Assembly (NCBI RefSeq): GCF_029846235.1
Contig: NZ_JARVWP010000027.1
Location: forward strand, 1-64,000
Length of the DNA stretch: 64,000 bases
Source: Bradyrhizobium sp. CER78
GTDB lineage: Bacteria; Pseudomonadota; Alphaproteobacteria; Rhizobiales; Xanthobacteraceae
Reading direction: 5' to 3'
Below are positions 30,738 to 39,863 of this stretch, in pieces. The position numbers and the translations under genes were made by a program. The notes under the pieces were generated by a model, which saw only the letters and a list, made by a program, of their open reading frames with translations, ran no database searches and was not told the DNA's origin. Every line of letters starts with the position of its first letter. Positions within the stretch are counted from its first letter, which is position 1.

Positions 30738-32456
30738 ATGACCTCGACCCCAGACCTCGTGATCCGCGGCGGCACCATCGCCGATGGCAAGGGCGGCGAC
30801 CTCTATGAAGCCGATGTCGCTATCTCAGGCGGCAAGATCACCGAGGTCGGCAAGGTCACTGCAAAAGGCAAGGAAGAGATCGACGCGCGCGGCAAGCTGG
30901 TGGCGCCCGGCTTCGTCGACGTCCACACCCATTACGACGGCCAGGTGACCTGGAGCCAGGACATCACGCCGTCATCGCAGAACGGCGTCACCACCGCGAT
31001 CATGGGCAATTGCGGCGTCGGCTTCGCGCCGTGCCGGCCGAGCGACCACAACAGGCTGATCCAGCTGATGGAGGGCGTCGAGGACATTCCGGAGCCGGTG
31101 CTTTCGGCCGGTATTCCCTGGGCGTGGGAGAGCTTTCCCGACTACATGGAATGGCTGTCGAAGCGCAGTTTCGACATGGATATCGGCGCGCAGCTGCCGC
31201 ACGCGGCGCTGCGGGTCTATGTGATGGGCGAGCGCGGCGCGCGCCGCGATCCCGCAACACCCGAGGACAACAAGGCGATGGCGGCGCTCGCAGGCGATGC
31301 GGTGCGCGCGGGCGCGCTGGGTTTCTCGACCTCGCGCACGCTCAATCACCGCACCTCGACCGGCGACTACACGCCGACGCTGAAGGCGGGCGAGGATGAA
31401 CTGACCGCGATCGCCGGAGCGATGCACGGCGTCGGCCGCAGCGTGCTGCAATTCGTGCTCGACCAGAGCACCGTGCACGAAGACCTGCCGATGATGCTGC
31501 GGGTCGCCGAAACCACCAAATGCCCGATCTCGTTCTCGGTCGCGCAGGCCGACAAGGCGCCGCGGCGCTGGCGGCAGACCATGGACACCATCAATGAAGC
31601 CGCCGCGCGCGGCCTGTCGATCACGACCCAGATCGCGGCGCGGCCGGTCGGGCTGCTGCTCGGGCTCGAATTGTCACGCAACCCGTTCCAGACCCATCCG
31701 AGCTATCGTGAGATCGCTAAGCTGCCGCTCGCCGAGCGGCTGACGCATCTGCGGCGGCCCGAGGTGCGCGCCGCGATCCTGAGCGAGAGCGCGACGGCAA
31801 CCGACGATCCGCTGTTCTTCCGGCCGAACTACGACAAGATGTATCTGCTCGGCAATCCGCCGGATTATGAACAGCCGCCGGAAAAGGCGCTCGGCCCGCA
31901 GGCGCGCCGCCAGGGCCGGCAGCCGGAAGAGCTCGCCTATGACGCGATGCTGACCGACGAAGGCCGCGGCATGCTCTATGTGCCGTTCCTGAATTATGCG
32001 GACGGCAATCTCGACGCCGTGCACGAGATGCTGCGCGAACCCAGCGCAGTGCCGGGCCTGTCCGACGGCGGCGCGCATTGCGGCATCATCTGCGACGCCA
32101 GCTTCCCGACCTATCTGCTGACGCACTGGACGCGCGACCGCAGCCGCGGCGAAAAACTCTCGATCCCGTTCGTGATCGCGGCACAGTCGCGCAAGACCGC
32201 GCTGTCGGTCGGCCTCACCGATCGCGGCGTGATCGCACCGGACTTCAAGGCCGACGTCAACGTGATCGACTACGACCGGCTGCACCTGCATCCGCCGAAG
32301 GTGCATTACGACCTGCCGGTCGGCGGCCGCCGCCTGTTGCAGCAGGTCGATGGCTACGATGCCACCATCGTCTCGGGCGTCGTGACCCAGCGCCAGGGCA
32401 AGGCCACCGGCGCGCGGCCCGGCAAACTCGTTCGCGGCGCGCAGGGCTTGAACTGA
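30738..32456 (+). CDS. N-acyl-D-amino-acid deacylase-type amidohydrolase
   Basis: This 572-residue protein of the amidohydrolase superfamily begins PDLVIRGGTIADGKGGDLYE and has the metal-site motif APGFVDVHTHYDGQVTW (about residues 55-71), GVTTAIMGNCGVGFAPCRPS and, later, SDGGAHCGIICD near the C-terminal half. These are typical of D-aminoacylase/dihydroorotase-like enzymes with one or two zinc ions. It probably hydrolyses an amide or cyclic amide in the cytoplasm, but the substrate is unknown; no signal peptide is seen. It stands alone: the ClC remnant is upstream, and a palindromic repeat and a convergent MFS gene follow. Confidence 0.9.
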   Translation: MTSTPDLVIRGGTIADGKGGDLYEADVAISGGKITEVGKVTAKGKEEIDARGKLVAPGFVDVHTHYDGQVTWSQDITPSSQNGVTTAIMGNCGVGFAPCRPSDHNRLIQLMEGVEDIPEPVLSAGIPWAWESFPDYMEWLSKRSFDMDIGAQLPHAALRVYVMGERGARRDPATPEDNKAMAALAGDAVRAGALGFSTSRTLNHRTSTGDYTPTLKAGEDELTAIAGAMHGVGRSVLQFVLDQSTVHEDLPMMLRVAETTKCPISFSVAQADKAPRRWRQTMDTINEAAARGLSITTQIAARPVGLLLGLELSRNPFQTHPSYREIAKLPLAERLTHLRRPEVRAAILSESATATDDPLFFRPNYDKMYLLGNPPDYEQPPEKALGPQARRQGRQPEELAYDAMLTDEGRGMLYVPFLNYADGNLDAVHEMLREPSAVPGLSDGGAHCGIICDASFPTYLLTHWTRDRSRGEKLSIPFVIAAQSRKTALSVGLTDRGVIAPDFKADVNVIDYDRLHLHPPKVHYDLPVGGRRLLQQVDGYDATIVSGVVTQRQGKATGARPGKLVRGAQGLN

Positions 32457-32484
32457 TCGCCGTCGGAGTCGGCTCGTAGCCCGG

Positions 32485-32665
32485 ATACAGTCGCCACTTC
32501 ACCCTCCCTGGAGGGGGAGGGCCGCTGGGCATGCAGCGAAGCGGAATGCGCAGCGGGGTGGGGTGATCTCTCCATTCGGGCACTGCCCGTGTTGAGAGAT
32601 CACCCCACCCCGCCGCTCATTTCATTCGCGTCGACCCTGCCCCTCCAGGGGAGGGTAAAGCGCAC
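32485..32665. repeat. palindromic repeat, 'ccctccctggagggggaggg' type
   Basis: Nested inverted segments are present: ccctccctggagggggaggg against cccctccaggggagggt, and agcggggtggggtgatctct against agagatcaccccaccccgc. A short piece of the 'tagcccggat' family precedes it at 32477. It sits between two convergent genes and overlaps neither. Confidence 0.8.
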
Positions 32666-32670
32666 CTACC

Positions 32671-33981
32671 CTATGTCGGCGACATCGCGCCCTTGATCGT
32701 GTCGGCGGGCTGAGCCTGCCCGGTCAGCCGCGCGCGCTCGGTGTTCGGCCACAGCAGCAACAGCCCGAGCAGGCCGGAGCCCGCCATGATCGCGGCGTTG
32801 ATGGTGAAGCCGGACATGTAACCCGCCATCGGCGTGGCTGCGTGCTGGATCACACTGCCCATCACCATCGGCGCCAGGATGCCCGAGATCGTGTACAGCG
32901 CGCCGTAGATCGCGATGATCGCGCCGCGCTGCGACACCGGCGTGAACTCGCCGAGCATCGGCGGACACACCACGTAGATCGAGCCGCACAGGCCGGAGCC
33001 GATCACCAGCAATGCGATCATCAGCCCGCCCGGAGGCGCGTAGGGCAAGGTCGCGAGAATGGCGCCGCCGATGATCAGCGGCACCGAGCCGAGCACGCCG
33101 CGCGCGCCGCGGGTGGTGAAGCCGCGCGCCAGCATCAACTGCGAAATCCAGCCGGTCAGAATCACGATCGTCGCGCCGAATATCCAGGGCAGGATCGAGA
33201 CGAAGCCGGCCTGCTGCTGCGAGAAGCCGAGCCCCTCGATGATGAAGGATGTGAACCAGGTGAGACCGAGCGACAGCGCCCAATAGGCGCCGAAGGTCGC
33301 AATCACACAGCCGACGAAGGTGCGCGACGACAGCAGCTTCCAATAGGGAATCCGCGGCTCGTCGGCGACGACAGTAGTCGTCGACACCAGTGGCCCTTCC
33401 TTGCCGAGCGCGAACCAGGCGACGGTCCAGAGCAGGCCGACGATGCCGAGCGCGCCAAAGGCATGATGCCAGCTGTGATTGACGATGATCCAGTTCAGCG
33501 CGGGCACCGCGAGGATCACGCCGAACGCCGAGCCCTGCGACAGGATCGCGGTCGGTAGCGTGCGCTTCTCGTCCGGAAACCACTTGTAGATCGCGTGCGC
33601 GGCGACCGAGAAGGCCGGCCCCTCGCCGGCGCCGAGGATGACGCGGCAGATCGTGAGTGTCGTGAGGCTGACGGTGCCGATCATCGGAAATTGCGCCAGC
33701 GACCAGATCACCGCCAGGATCAGCAGCACCCAACGCGTATCAACGCGGTTGACGATGAACCCGACCACGATCGCCGAGATCGAGAACAGATAGAAGAAGG
33801 CCGAGCCAAGATCGCCGAACTGCTCCGGGGTGAGGCCCATCTCCTTCCTGATCGGCACGCCGGCCAGCCCGACCACGATCTTGTCCGCAAAGTTCACCAC
33901 CATGAACAGGAACAGGAGGAAGGTGATGGTCCAAGCGCCCTTGGGCGTCGACATCCCCTTGGGCGTCGGCTGCGTCGTCAT
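32671..33981 (-). CDS. MFS transporter (anion:cation symporter-like, 12 TM)
   Basis: This 436-residue carrier starts MTTQPTPKGMSTPKGAWTIT. Its helices include FLLFLFMVVNFADKIVVGLA, motif GLTPEQFGDLGSAFFYLFSI and GAGEGPAFSVAAHAIYKWFP, the last typical of the ACS/phthalate-permease branch (FHS-related). The second half has LGLTWFTSFIIEGLGFSQQQ. Start ATG 33981 matches family N-termini; the longer frame to 34119 includes non-conserved sequence. The substrate is probably an organic anion, not identifiable here. Confidence 0.92.
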   Translation of the reverse strand: MTTQPTPKGMSTPKGAWTITFLLFLFMVVNFADKIVVGLAGVPIRKEMGLTPEQFGDLGSAFFYLFSISAIVVGFIVNRVDTRWVLLILAVIWSLAQFPMIGTVSLTTLTICRVILGAGEGPAFSVAAHAIYKWFPDEKRTLPTAILSQGSAFGVILAVPALNWIIVNHSWHHAFGALGIVGLLWTVAWFALGKEGPLVSTTTVVADEPRIPYWKLLSSRTFVGCVIATFGAYWALSLGLTWFTSFIIEGLGFSQQQAGFVSILPWIFGATIVILTGWISQLMLARGFTTRGARGVLGSVPLIIGGAILATLPYAPPGGLMIALLVIGSGLCGSIYVVCPPMLGEFTPVSQRGAIIAIYGALYTISGILAPMVMGSVIQHAATPMAGYMSGFTINAAIMAGSGLLGLLLLWPNTERARLTGQAQPADTIKGAMSPT

Positions 33982-34203
33982 GTCTGGCTCCCCGTCGTTT
34001 CGTTTTTTGGCTTCGTAAAATCGGCCCCAATTGGCGATGCTAGCCACGCCTCGCCGCGCAACGCAACACCGCATTTCCTCGGGGTCGCAGGTCCCGGCGC
34101 AGTTGTAACGGCCGATCACGATCGCGTCGGCGCGGCCGCGAAGCGGTGATCTGTCATGGGCCGGCTGCTATGCTCGGGGGCAACGAAAAGCCGGGGTTAT
34201 TTC

Positions 34204-34965
34204 ATGAACAGATCGATGCTTCGCGCGATCGCCTGCACTGCGCTCGCGTCCACCGCCCTCCTCGCTGCGACGGCTGTCCGCGCGGAAGGCACCGCCAGTC
34301 CCGACTACGCGGCGATCGTGGCCGCGCCCGATCGCAGCGATGCGGATCGCCAGGTCGATCAGCGCCGCCAGCCGGCCAAGATGCTCGCCTTTGCCGGCGT
34401 CACGCCCGGCATGACCATCCTCGACATGGCGGCGAGCGCCGGCTACAGCACCGAACTATTGGCACGCACCGTCGCCCCGTCGGGCAAGGTCTACGCGCAG
34501 GATTCGGCCAGCGTGCTCGAGCGCTTCGTCAAGGACAAGTTCGACACCCGCGCCAAGTCGCCCGCGATGAAGAACGTCGTCCACGTGGTGCGGGACTATG
34601 ACGACCCGATCCCGCCCGACGTCAAAAACCTCGACATGATCACCTTCTTCTTTTTCTATCACGACATCAGCTATCTGCCGGTCGATCGTGCCGCGATGAA
34701 CAAGAAGATGTTAGCAGCGCTCAAGCCGGGCGGCTTCCTCGTCATCGCAGACCACTCGGCCAAGCCGGGCGACGGCACCAATGTCGCCAAGACCCTGCAC
34801 CGAATCGAGGAGAGCACCTTGAAGCAGGAGATCGAGGCGGCCGGCTTCAAGCTGGTAGCCGAGGGCGATTTCCTGCATCATGCGGAGGACCCGAAGGACA
34901 TTCCCGTCTTCAAGGCCCCGGTGCCGATCGACGAGTTCGTCCTGAAATACCAGAAGCCGCAATGA
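34204..34965 (+). CDS. exported class I methyltransferase-fold protein (COG4798-like)
   Basis: This 253-residue protein has a clear Sec signal (MLRAIACTALASTALLAATA, cleavage at VRAEG) followed by a methyltransferase Rossmann domain. Motif I is MTILDMAASAGYSTELLART, and ITFFFFYHDISYLPVDRAAM, LAALKPGGFLVIADHSAKPG and an HRIEESTLKQEIEAAGF-type segment follow. Family members are annotated as putative methyltransferases, but an exported SAM-dependent enzyme would lack SAM in the periplasm, so its real activity is unclear. ATG 34204 was chosen because it starts the signal peptide; the frame from 34156 adds a non-signal stretch. It precedes the LolD/FtsX operon by 36 bp. Confidence 0.88.
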   Translation: MNRSMLRAIACTALASTALLAATAVRAEGTASPDYAAIVAAPDRSDADRQVDQRRQPAKMLAFAGVTPGMTILDMAASAGYSTELLARTVAPSGKVYAQDSASVLERFVKDKFDTRAKSPAMKNVVHVVRDYDDPIPPDVKNLDMITFFFFYHDISYLPVDRAAMNKKMLAALKPGGFLVIADHSAKPGDGTNVAKTLHRIEESTLKQEIEAAGFKLVAEGDFLHHAEDPKDIPVFKAPVPIDEFVLKYQKPQ

Positions 34966-35001
34966 GGCACGGCCATCGCTTCACCTGACCAGACCGCCGC
35001 G

Positions 35002-35655
35002 GTGCTTCGCGTCACCGGCCTGACCAAGAGTTACCGCTCTGCCGGGGAAGACGTCGCGGTGCTGCGCGGCGTAGATCTTGCCGTTGCAACAGGCGAGAGC
35101 GTGGCGTTGACCGGCGAATCCGGCAGCGGCAAGAGCACGCTGCTGCATCTGATCGCGGGGCTGGATGCTGCCGACAGCGGCGAGATCGCCCTTGCCGATA
35201 CCGTGGTCTCCGGGCTGAGCGACGCCGGCCGCGCCGAATTGCGCCGCGACCGGCTTGGGCTCGTGTTCCAGCAGTTCAATTTGATCCCGAGCCTGTCGGT
35301 CGCGGACAATCTCGTGTTCCAGTCGCGCATTGCCGGCCGGCACGATGCGGCCTGGCATGACGAGCTGGTCGAGCGTCTCGGCTTGAAGAACCTGCTCAGG
35401 CGCTATCCCGAGCAATTGTCCGGCGGCCAGCAGCAGCGCGTCGCGATCGGCCGCGCGCTGGCGCCGAAGCCGCTGCTGCTGCTCGCCGACGAGCCGACCG
35501 GCAATCTCGACGAGGACACCGCCGACGAGGTGCTGCATCTCGCGCGCGATCTGGTTGTTCGCACCGGCTGCGGCTTCCTGATGGTCACCCACAGCGCCCG
35601 GCTCGCCGCGACGCTCGACCGCCAGATCAACCTGCATGCTGGAGTCATTGCGTGA
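35002..35655 (+). CDS. LolD/MacB-type ABC ATPase (AttE-like)
   Basis: This 217-residue ATPase starts at GTG and has Walker A TGESGSGKSTLLHLIAGLD (about residues 39-57), Q-loop LGLVFQQFNLIPSLSVADNL, signature LSGGQQQRVAIGRAL, Walker B LLLLADEPTGNLDE and switch VTHSARLA. It matches the LolD/MacB/FtsE class that works with FtsX-type permeases. Its last codons overlap the permease start by 4 bp (GTGA at 35652-35655), confirming an operon. In AttEFGH-type systems the same ATPase, FtsX permease and AttH lipocalin-like protein occur together. Confidence 0.92.
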   Translation: MLRVTGLTKSYRSAGEDVAVLRGVDLAVATGESVALTGESGSGKSTLLHLIAGLDAADSGEIALADTVVSGLSDAGRAELRRDRLGLVFQQFNLIPSLSVADNLVFQSRIAGRHDAAWHDELVERLGLKNLLRRYPEQLSGGQQQRVAIGRALAPKPLLLLADEPTGNLDEDTADEVLHLARDLVVRTGCGFLMVTHSARLAATLDRQINLHAGVIA

Positions 35656-38123
35656 GGCGCCCGCTGTGGATCCTCGCCGTGCTGCTCAGCCACTGGCGGC
35701 GGCATCCGATGCAGCTTGCCACGCTCTTGATCGGGCTGATATCGGCGACCGCGCTGTGGAGCGGCGTGCAGGCGTTGAACCAGCAGGCGCGCATCGCCTA
35801 TGACCGCGCCGCCGCGACCTTCGGCGGCGCGCGCACCGCTGTCCTCGTCAGCAAAGACAGCGCGACCTTTCCGCAACAGCTGTTCGTCGATCTGCGCCGC
35901 GCCGGCTGGCCGGTGTCGCCGATGCTGGAAGGCCGGGTCCAGATCGATGGCCGCAGCTTCCGCCTGCTTGGCGTCGAGCCGGTGACGCTGCCCTCCGAGG
36001 TCGGGAATGCACCGGCGGTCGGGCGCGGCAGCCTGCAAACGTTCGTTACGCCGCCCGGCGAAATGCTGGTGGCGGGCGAGACGCTGCGCGATCTCGGCCT
36101 CAAGGAAGGCGAGCGGCCGCAGGCGAGCGGCACGAGCCTGCCGCCGCTGCGCGTGCAGGCCGAGCTCGCGCCCGGCGTGCTGGTGGTCGATATCGGCATC
36201 GCGCAGGACATTTTGAAAATGCCCGGCCAGGTGTCGCGCCTCTTGGTCGGGAAATCCAAAGGCAAGTCCAAGGCGCCGCATGCCACGCTCGAGAGCGTGG
36301 CGGGTGACAAGCTGCGTCTGGTCGAGCCGAGCGCGGAGAGCGATCTCGAACGCCTCACCGACAGCTTCCATCTCAACCTCACCGCGTTCGGCCTGCTGTC
36401 ATTCTTCGTCGGCCTGTTCATCGTCAACTCCGCGATCGGCCTCGCCTTCGAGCAGCGGCTGCCGATGTTACGCACGCTCCGCGCCTGCGGGGTCTCGGCG
36501 CGGATGCTCAACACGGTGCTTGTCATCGAGCTGGTGTCGCTGGCGCTGGTCGCCGGCCTGATCGGCCTGGTGTGCGGCTATTTCATCGCGGCAGCCTTGC
36601 TGCCCGATGTCGCGGCCTCGCTGCGCGGGCTCTATGGCGCGCAGATTGCCGGCCAGCTTTCGCTCAAACCCGTCTGGTGGTTCGCCGGCATCACCATCAG
36701 CATTCTCGGCGCGCTGGCTGCCGCGGCCGCCAGCCTTGCCAAGGCGATCCGGATGCCGGTGCTGGCAACCGCGCAGCCGCAGGCCTGGCAGCAGGCGCAG
36801 CGGCGCTGGCTGATCTTCCAGAGCGCGGCGGCGCTCGCGGTGTTCGCTGTCGCAGCAGCGCTCATTCAGTTCGGCGATTCCCTGATCGCGGGCTTTGCCG
36901 TGCTGGCCGCATTGATGCTCGGCGCGGCATTGATCCTGCCGATGGTGCTGCAAATCGCGCTCGCGATCGGCCAGCGCAGTGCGCGAGCGCCGGTCGGCAT
37001 CTGGTTCTGGGCCGACAGCCGCCAGCAGCTTTCCGGTTTGTCGCTGGCGCTGATGGCGCTGCTGCTCGCGCTCGCGGTCAATGTCGGCGTCGGCACCATG
37101 GTGGAGAGTTTCAGCCGCACCTTCCTGGTCTGGCTCGACGGAAGGCTCGCTGCCGACGTCTATATCAGCGCCGCCAGCGACACGCAGGCCAAGCAGATCA
37201 AGGCCTGGCTGCACGACCGGCCGGAGGTTGAGGCGATCCTGCCCGGCGGCCGCGCCGACACCCAGCTTGACGGCGCGCCGATCGAGGTGCTCGGCCTGCC
37301 CGATCACGCCACCTATCGCGACAACTGGCCGTTGCTGGAAAGCACGGCGAATGCCTGGGTCAGGCTACGCCCCGGCGACGCCTGCCTCGTCAGCGAGCAA
37401 TTGTCGCGGCGGATGAAGCTTGCGATCGGCGATCACATCGAGGTGCCCGCGCCCGGCGGCGACTGGCCGCTCGAGATCGTCGGCATCTATGCCGATTACG
37501 GCAACCCCAAGGGCCAGATCGCGGTCAACTTCGCCGCGCTGACGCGCCGCTTCCCGCAAACGCCGCAGACGCGCCTTGGCCTGCGCGTCGCGCCGGACAA
37601 GATCGCGCCGCTGATCACGGCGTTGCAGGCGACGTTCGGGCTCGACGACCGCAGCGTCGCCGACCAGGCGACGATGAAGCGGGAATCCAAGCGGGTGTTC
37701 AACCGCACCTTCTCGGTGACCGCAGCGCTCAACGCCTTCACGCTCGGCGTCGCCGGCATCGCGCTCTTGACCAGCCTGCTCACGCTGGCCAATTCGCGGC
37801 TGCCGCAGCTGGCGCCGCTGTGGGCGATCGGCCTGACGCGGCGGCGGCTCGCTGCGCTCGAACTGTTGAAGACCATGGCGGTCGCGCTGATCACCGCGCT
37901 GTTCGCGCTGCCGCTTGGGCTACTGGTGGCGTGGTGCCTGCTTGCGATCGTCAACGTCAAGGCGTTCGGCTGGCGGCTGCCGTTCCACGTCTTCCCGCTG
38001 CAACTGATCGAGCTGCTCGCGGTAGCGATGGCCGCAGCGCTCTGTGCTGCGGCGCTGCCGGTCGCTAGACTGGCCCGCATGCAGCCGGCCACCCTGATCC
38101 GGACCTTCGTCAATGAGCGCTAG
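35652..38123 (+). CDS. FtsX-like ABC permease with two FtsX domains
   Basis: This 823-residue membrane protein starts at GTG with a first TM helix (LATLLIGLISATALWSGVQA), then a periplasmic domain (about residues 40-240). A first FtsX block has helices around residues 250-380 (LLSFFVGLFIVNSAIGLAFE, LVAGLIGLVCGYFIAAALLP). A mid-region has further helices and a second periplasmic domain (about 470-670), and a C-terminal FtsX block spans 685-815 (ALNAFTLGVAGIALLTSLLT). This is the layout of large LolC/MacB-like permeases of unknown cargo. It overlaps attH by 11 bp downstream and the ATPase by 4 bp upstream, so the three are coexpressed and probably form one envelope complex. Confidence 0.92.
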   Translation: MRRPLWILAVLLSHWRRHPMQLATLLIGLISATALWSGVQALNQQARIAYDRAAATFGGARTAVLVSKDSATFPQQLFVDLRRAGWPVSPMLEGRVQIDGRSFRLLGVEPVTLPSEVGNAPAVGRGSLQTFVTPPGEMLVAGETLRDLGLKEGERPQASGTSLPPLRVQAELAPGVLVVDIGIAQDILKMPGQVSRLLVGKSKGKSKAPHATLESVAGDKLRLVEPSAESDLERLTDSFHLNLTAFGLLSFFVGLFIVNSAIGLAFEQRLPMLRTLRACGVSARMLNTVLVIELVSLALVAGLIGLVCGYFIAAALLPDVAASLRGLYGAQIAGQLSLKPVWWFAGITISILGALAAAAASLAKAIRMPVLATAQPQAWQQAQRRWLIFQSAAALAVFAVAAALIQFGDSLIAGFAVLAALMLGAALILPMVLQIALAIGQRSARAPVGIWFWADSRQQLSGLSLALMALLLALAVNVGVGTMVESFSRTFLVWLDGRLAADVYISAASDTQAKQIKAWLHDRPEVEAILPGGRADTQLDGAPIEVLGLPDHATYRDNWPLLESTANAWVRLRPGDACLVSEQLSRRMKLAIGDHIEVPAPGGDWPLEIVGIYADYGNPKGQIAVNFAALTRRFPQTPQTRLGLRVAPDKIAPLITALQATFGLDDRSVADQATMKRESKRVFNRTFSVTAALNAFTLGVAGIALLTSLLTLANSRLPQLAPLWAIGLTRRRLAALELLKTMAVALITALFALPLGLLVAWCLLAIVNVKAFGWRLPFHVFPLQLIELLAVAMAAALCAAALPVARLARMQPATLIRTFVNER

Positions 38124-39198
38124 CGGCACCATCACGCGCCGCGCCTTTGCCGGCGGCGCGCTGGCGTTGGCACTGGGCGGCAAGACGTTCGCGCAGGGCT
38201 TTGCCGGGCTCGGCGAGAATGCCGAAGGCTTTGCCGCCGTCACGCCGGGCAAGCCGTTCGTTTTCCCCGTCGATCACGGCCCGCATCCGGAGTTCCGGAT
38301 CGAATGGTGGTACGTCACCGCGAACCTGTCCGACACCAGCGGCGCGGCCTACGGCGCGCAATGGACGTTGTTCCGCCAGACGATGAAGCCGGGCGGACCG
38401 GCCGAAGGCTGGGCCAACCAGCAGCTCTGGATGGGCCACGCCGCGGTGACCAGCGCCACCACGCATCGTTTCAGCGAGACGTTTGCACGCGGCGGCGTCG
38501 AGCAGGCCGGTGTCGTGGCCATGCCGTTCCACGCCTGGATCGACGCCTGGGAGATGCGAGGGCTGGACGCTTTCGACGCGCAGCACATCGCCCCGATCGA
38601 GCTCAAGGCCTCCGCCGCCGACTTCTCAACCACGCTCCGCCTCGACGCCGATCGCGCGCTGGTGCTGCAGGGCGACCATGGCTACAGCCGCAAGTCGGAT
38701 CGCGGACAGGCCTCCTATTACTACAGCCAGCCGTTCTACAAGGCCTCCGGCCGCATCGTGATCGACGACAGGCCGGTCGACGTCACCGGCGTCGCCTGGA
38801 TGGATCGCGAGTGGAGCAGCCAGCCCTTGGCGGCGGATCAAACCGGCTGGGACTGGTTCTCGCTGCATCTGCCCGGCGACGAAAAGCTGATGCTGTACCG
38901 GCTGCGTCAGAAGGACGGCCGCGAAAACCTGTTCGGCAACTGGATCACGCCGGATGGCCGCTCGACCGAGATCGCCGCCAGCGGCAACAGCATCACGCCG
39001 ACGGCGACCACCGAGATCGACGGCCGCAAGCTGCCGACCTCGTGGCACGTGACCCTGCCAGCGCGCGGCCTTGCCATCGAAACGACGCCGCTCAATCCAC
39101 GAAGCTGGATGGGAACCAGTTTCCCCTATTGGGAAGGCCCGATCCGCTTTTCAGGCAGCCACGCCGGATTCGGCTATCTTGAGATGACCGGGTACTAG
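38113..39198 (+). CDS. AttH / CrtC-like lipocalin-fold protein with Tat-type signal
   Basis: This 361-residue protein begins with a twin-arginine-like signal (ITRRAFAGGALALALGGKTF). The diagnostic region FPVDHGPHPEFRIEWWYVTA follows, then AYGAQWTLFRQTMKPGGPAEGWANQQ (split over the motif), MGHAAVTSATTHRFSETFAR and GVAWMDREWSSQPL. These belong to the AttH/hydroxyneurosporene-synthase family with tandem lipocalin-like barrels. It is periplasmic and the third gene of the ABC ATPase/FtsX/AttH operon (11-bp overlap with the permease), where it may bind a hydrophobic ligand. CrtC-type hydratase activity is not expected without carotenoid genes nearby; the name is by fold. Confidence 0.9.
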   Translation: MSASGTITRRAFAGGALALALGGKTFAQGFAGLGENAEGFAAVTPGKPFVFPVDHGPHPEFRIEWWYVTANLSDTSGAAYGAQWTLFRQTMKPGGPAEGWANQQLWMGHAAVTSATTHRFSETFARGGVEQAGVVAMPFHAWIDAWEMRGLDAFDAQHIAPIELKASAADFSTTLRLDADRALVLQGDHGYSRKSDRGQASYYYSQPFYKASGRIVIDDRPVDVTGVAWMDREWSSQPLAADQTGWDWFSLHLPGDEKLMLYRLRQKDGRENLFGNWITPDGRSTEIAASGNSITPTATTEIDGRKLPTSWHVTLPARGLAIETTPLNPRSWMGTSFPYWEGPIRFSGSHAGFGYLEMTGY

Positions 39199-39305
39199 GA
39201 CGTCGACGGAAGATCGGCGCCGCCCAGAACAGCCCTGCCTGTCACACCGCGCGGCCCCGCCGCGTCATGACATCGGGGCCAACAGAACAAGAGGACACGC
39301 CTGAC

Positions 39306-39695
39306 ATGTACCACTTCACGGCCATCGTCACCTGCCTTGCGGTCGCGTTCTATTTCTTCACCTCCACGCAAGTCGCGCGCGCCCGTGCCGCCTATGGCGT
39401 CAAGCTGCCGGCGATTTCAGGCAACCCGGATTTCGAGCGCATCTTCCGCATCCAGATGAACACACTGGAGTGGATGCCGATCTTCCTGCCGTCGCTCTGG
39501 CTGTTCGCGATCTATGTCGGCGATGCCCCGGCGGCGGCGATCGGCGCGATCTGGGTGATCGGCCGCATCGTCTACTTCATCGGCTATCGCGAGGCGGTGG
39601 CGAAACGCAGCCCCGGCTTCGCCATCCAGGCGGTCGCCTCGATCGTCCTGTGGGTCGGCGCGATCGGCGGCGCGGTGTGGCGGCTGGCGCATTGA
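39306..39695 (+). CDS. MAPEG family membrane protein
   Basis: This 129-residue protein has four hydrophobic helices (TAIVTCLAVAFYFFTSTQVA; PIFLPSLWLFAIYVGDA; AAIGAIWVIGRIVYFIGYRE; FAIQAVASIVLWVGAIGGAV) and the MAPEG signature ERIFRIQMNTLEWMPIFLPS. Such proteins act on eicosanoid- or glutathione-linked substrates in eukaryotes; the bacterial role is unclear. ATG 39306 was chosen because an upstream start adds a non-hydrophobic, non-conserved lead. It is monocistronic, before a palindromic repeat. Confidence 0.93.
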   Translation: MYHFTAIVTCLAVAFYFFTSTQVARARAAYGVKLPAISGNPDFERIFRIQMNTLEWMPIFLPSLWLFAIYVGDAPAAAIGAIWVIGRIVYFIGYREAVAKRSPGFAIQAVASIVLWVGAIGGAVWRLAH

Positions 39696-39720
39696 AGGCG
39701 CGATCGCGCCACACCCACTA

Positions 39721-39843
39721 CTGTCGTCCTGGCGAAAGCCAGGACCCATAACCACAGGACGCGGTTATGGGCAATCCGCTGGCTACAGCGTGGTGCACCG
39801 CCATCCAGTTGGGGTAATGGGTCCTGGCTTTCGCCAGGACGAC
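39721..39843. repeat. palindromic repeat, 'gtcgtcctggcgaaagccagg' family (copy 2)
   Basis: The arms are gtcgtcctggcgaaagccag and ctggctttcgccaggacgac, with an inner pair of acccataaccacagg-like segments. It lies between convergent MAPEG and binding-protein genes and is related to 23949-24081. Confidence 0.88.
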
Positions 39844-39863
39844 ACCACCTATGGATTGGCTCG

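Noticed and set aside
38113..39198. Carotenoid 1,2-hydratase (CrtC) function for the AttH-like protein
   Set aside because: No carotenoid genes are in the window, and the ABC/FtsX operon context fits AttH better than CrtC.
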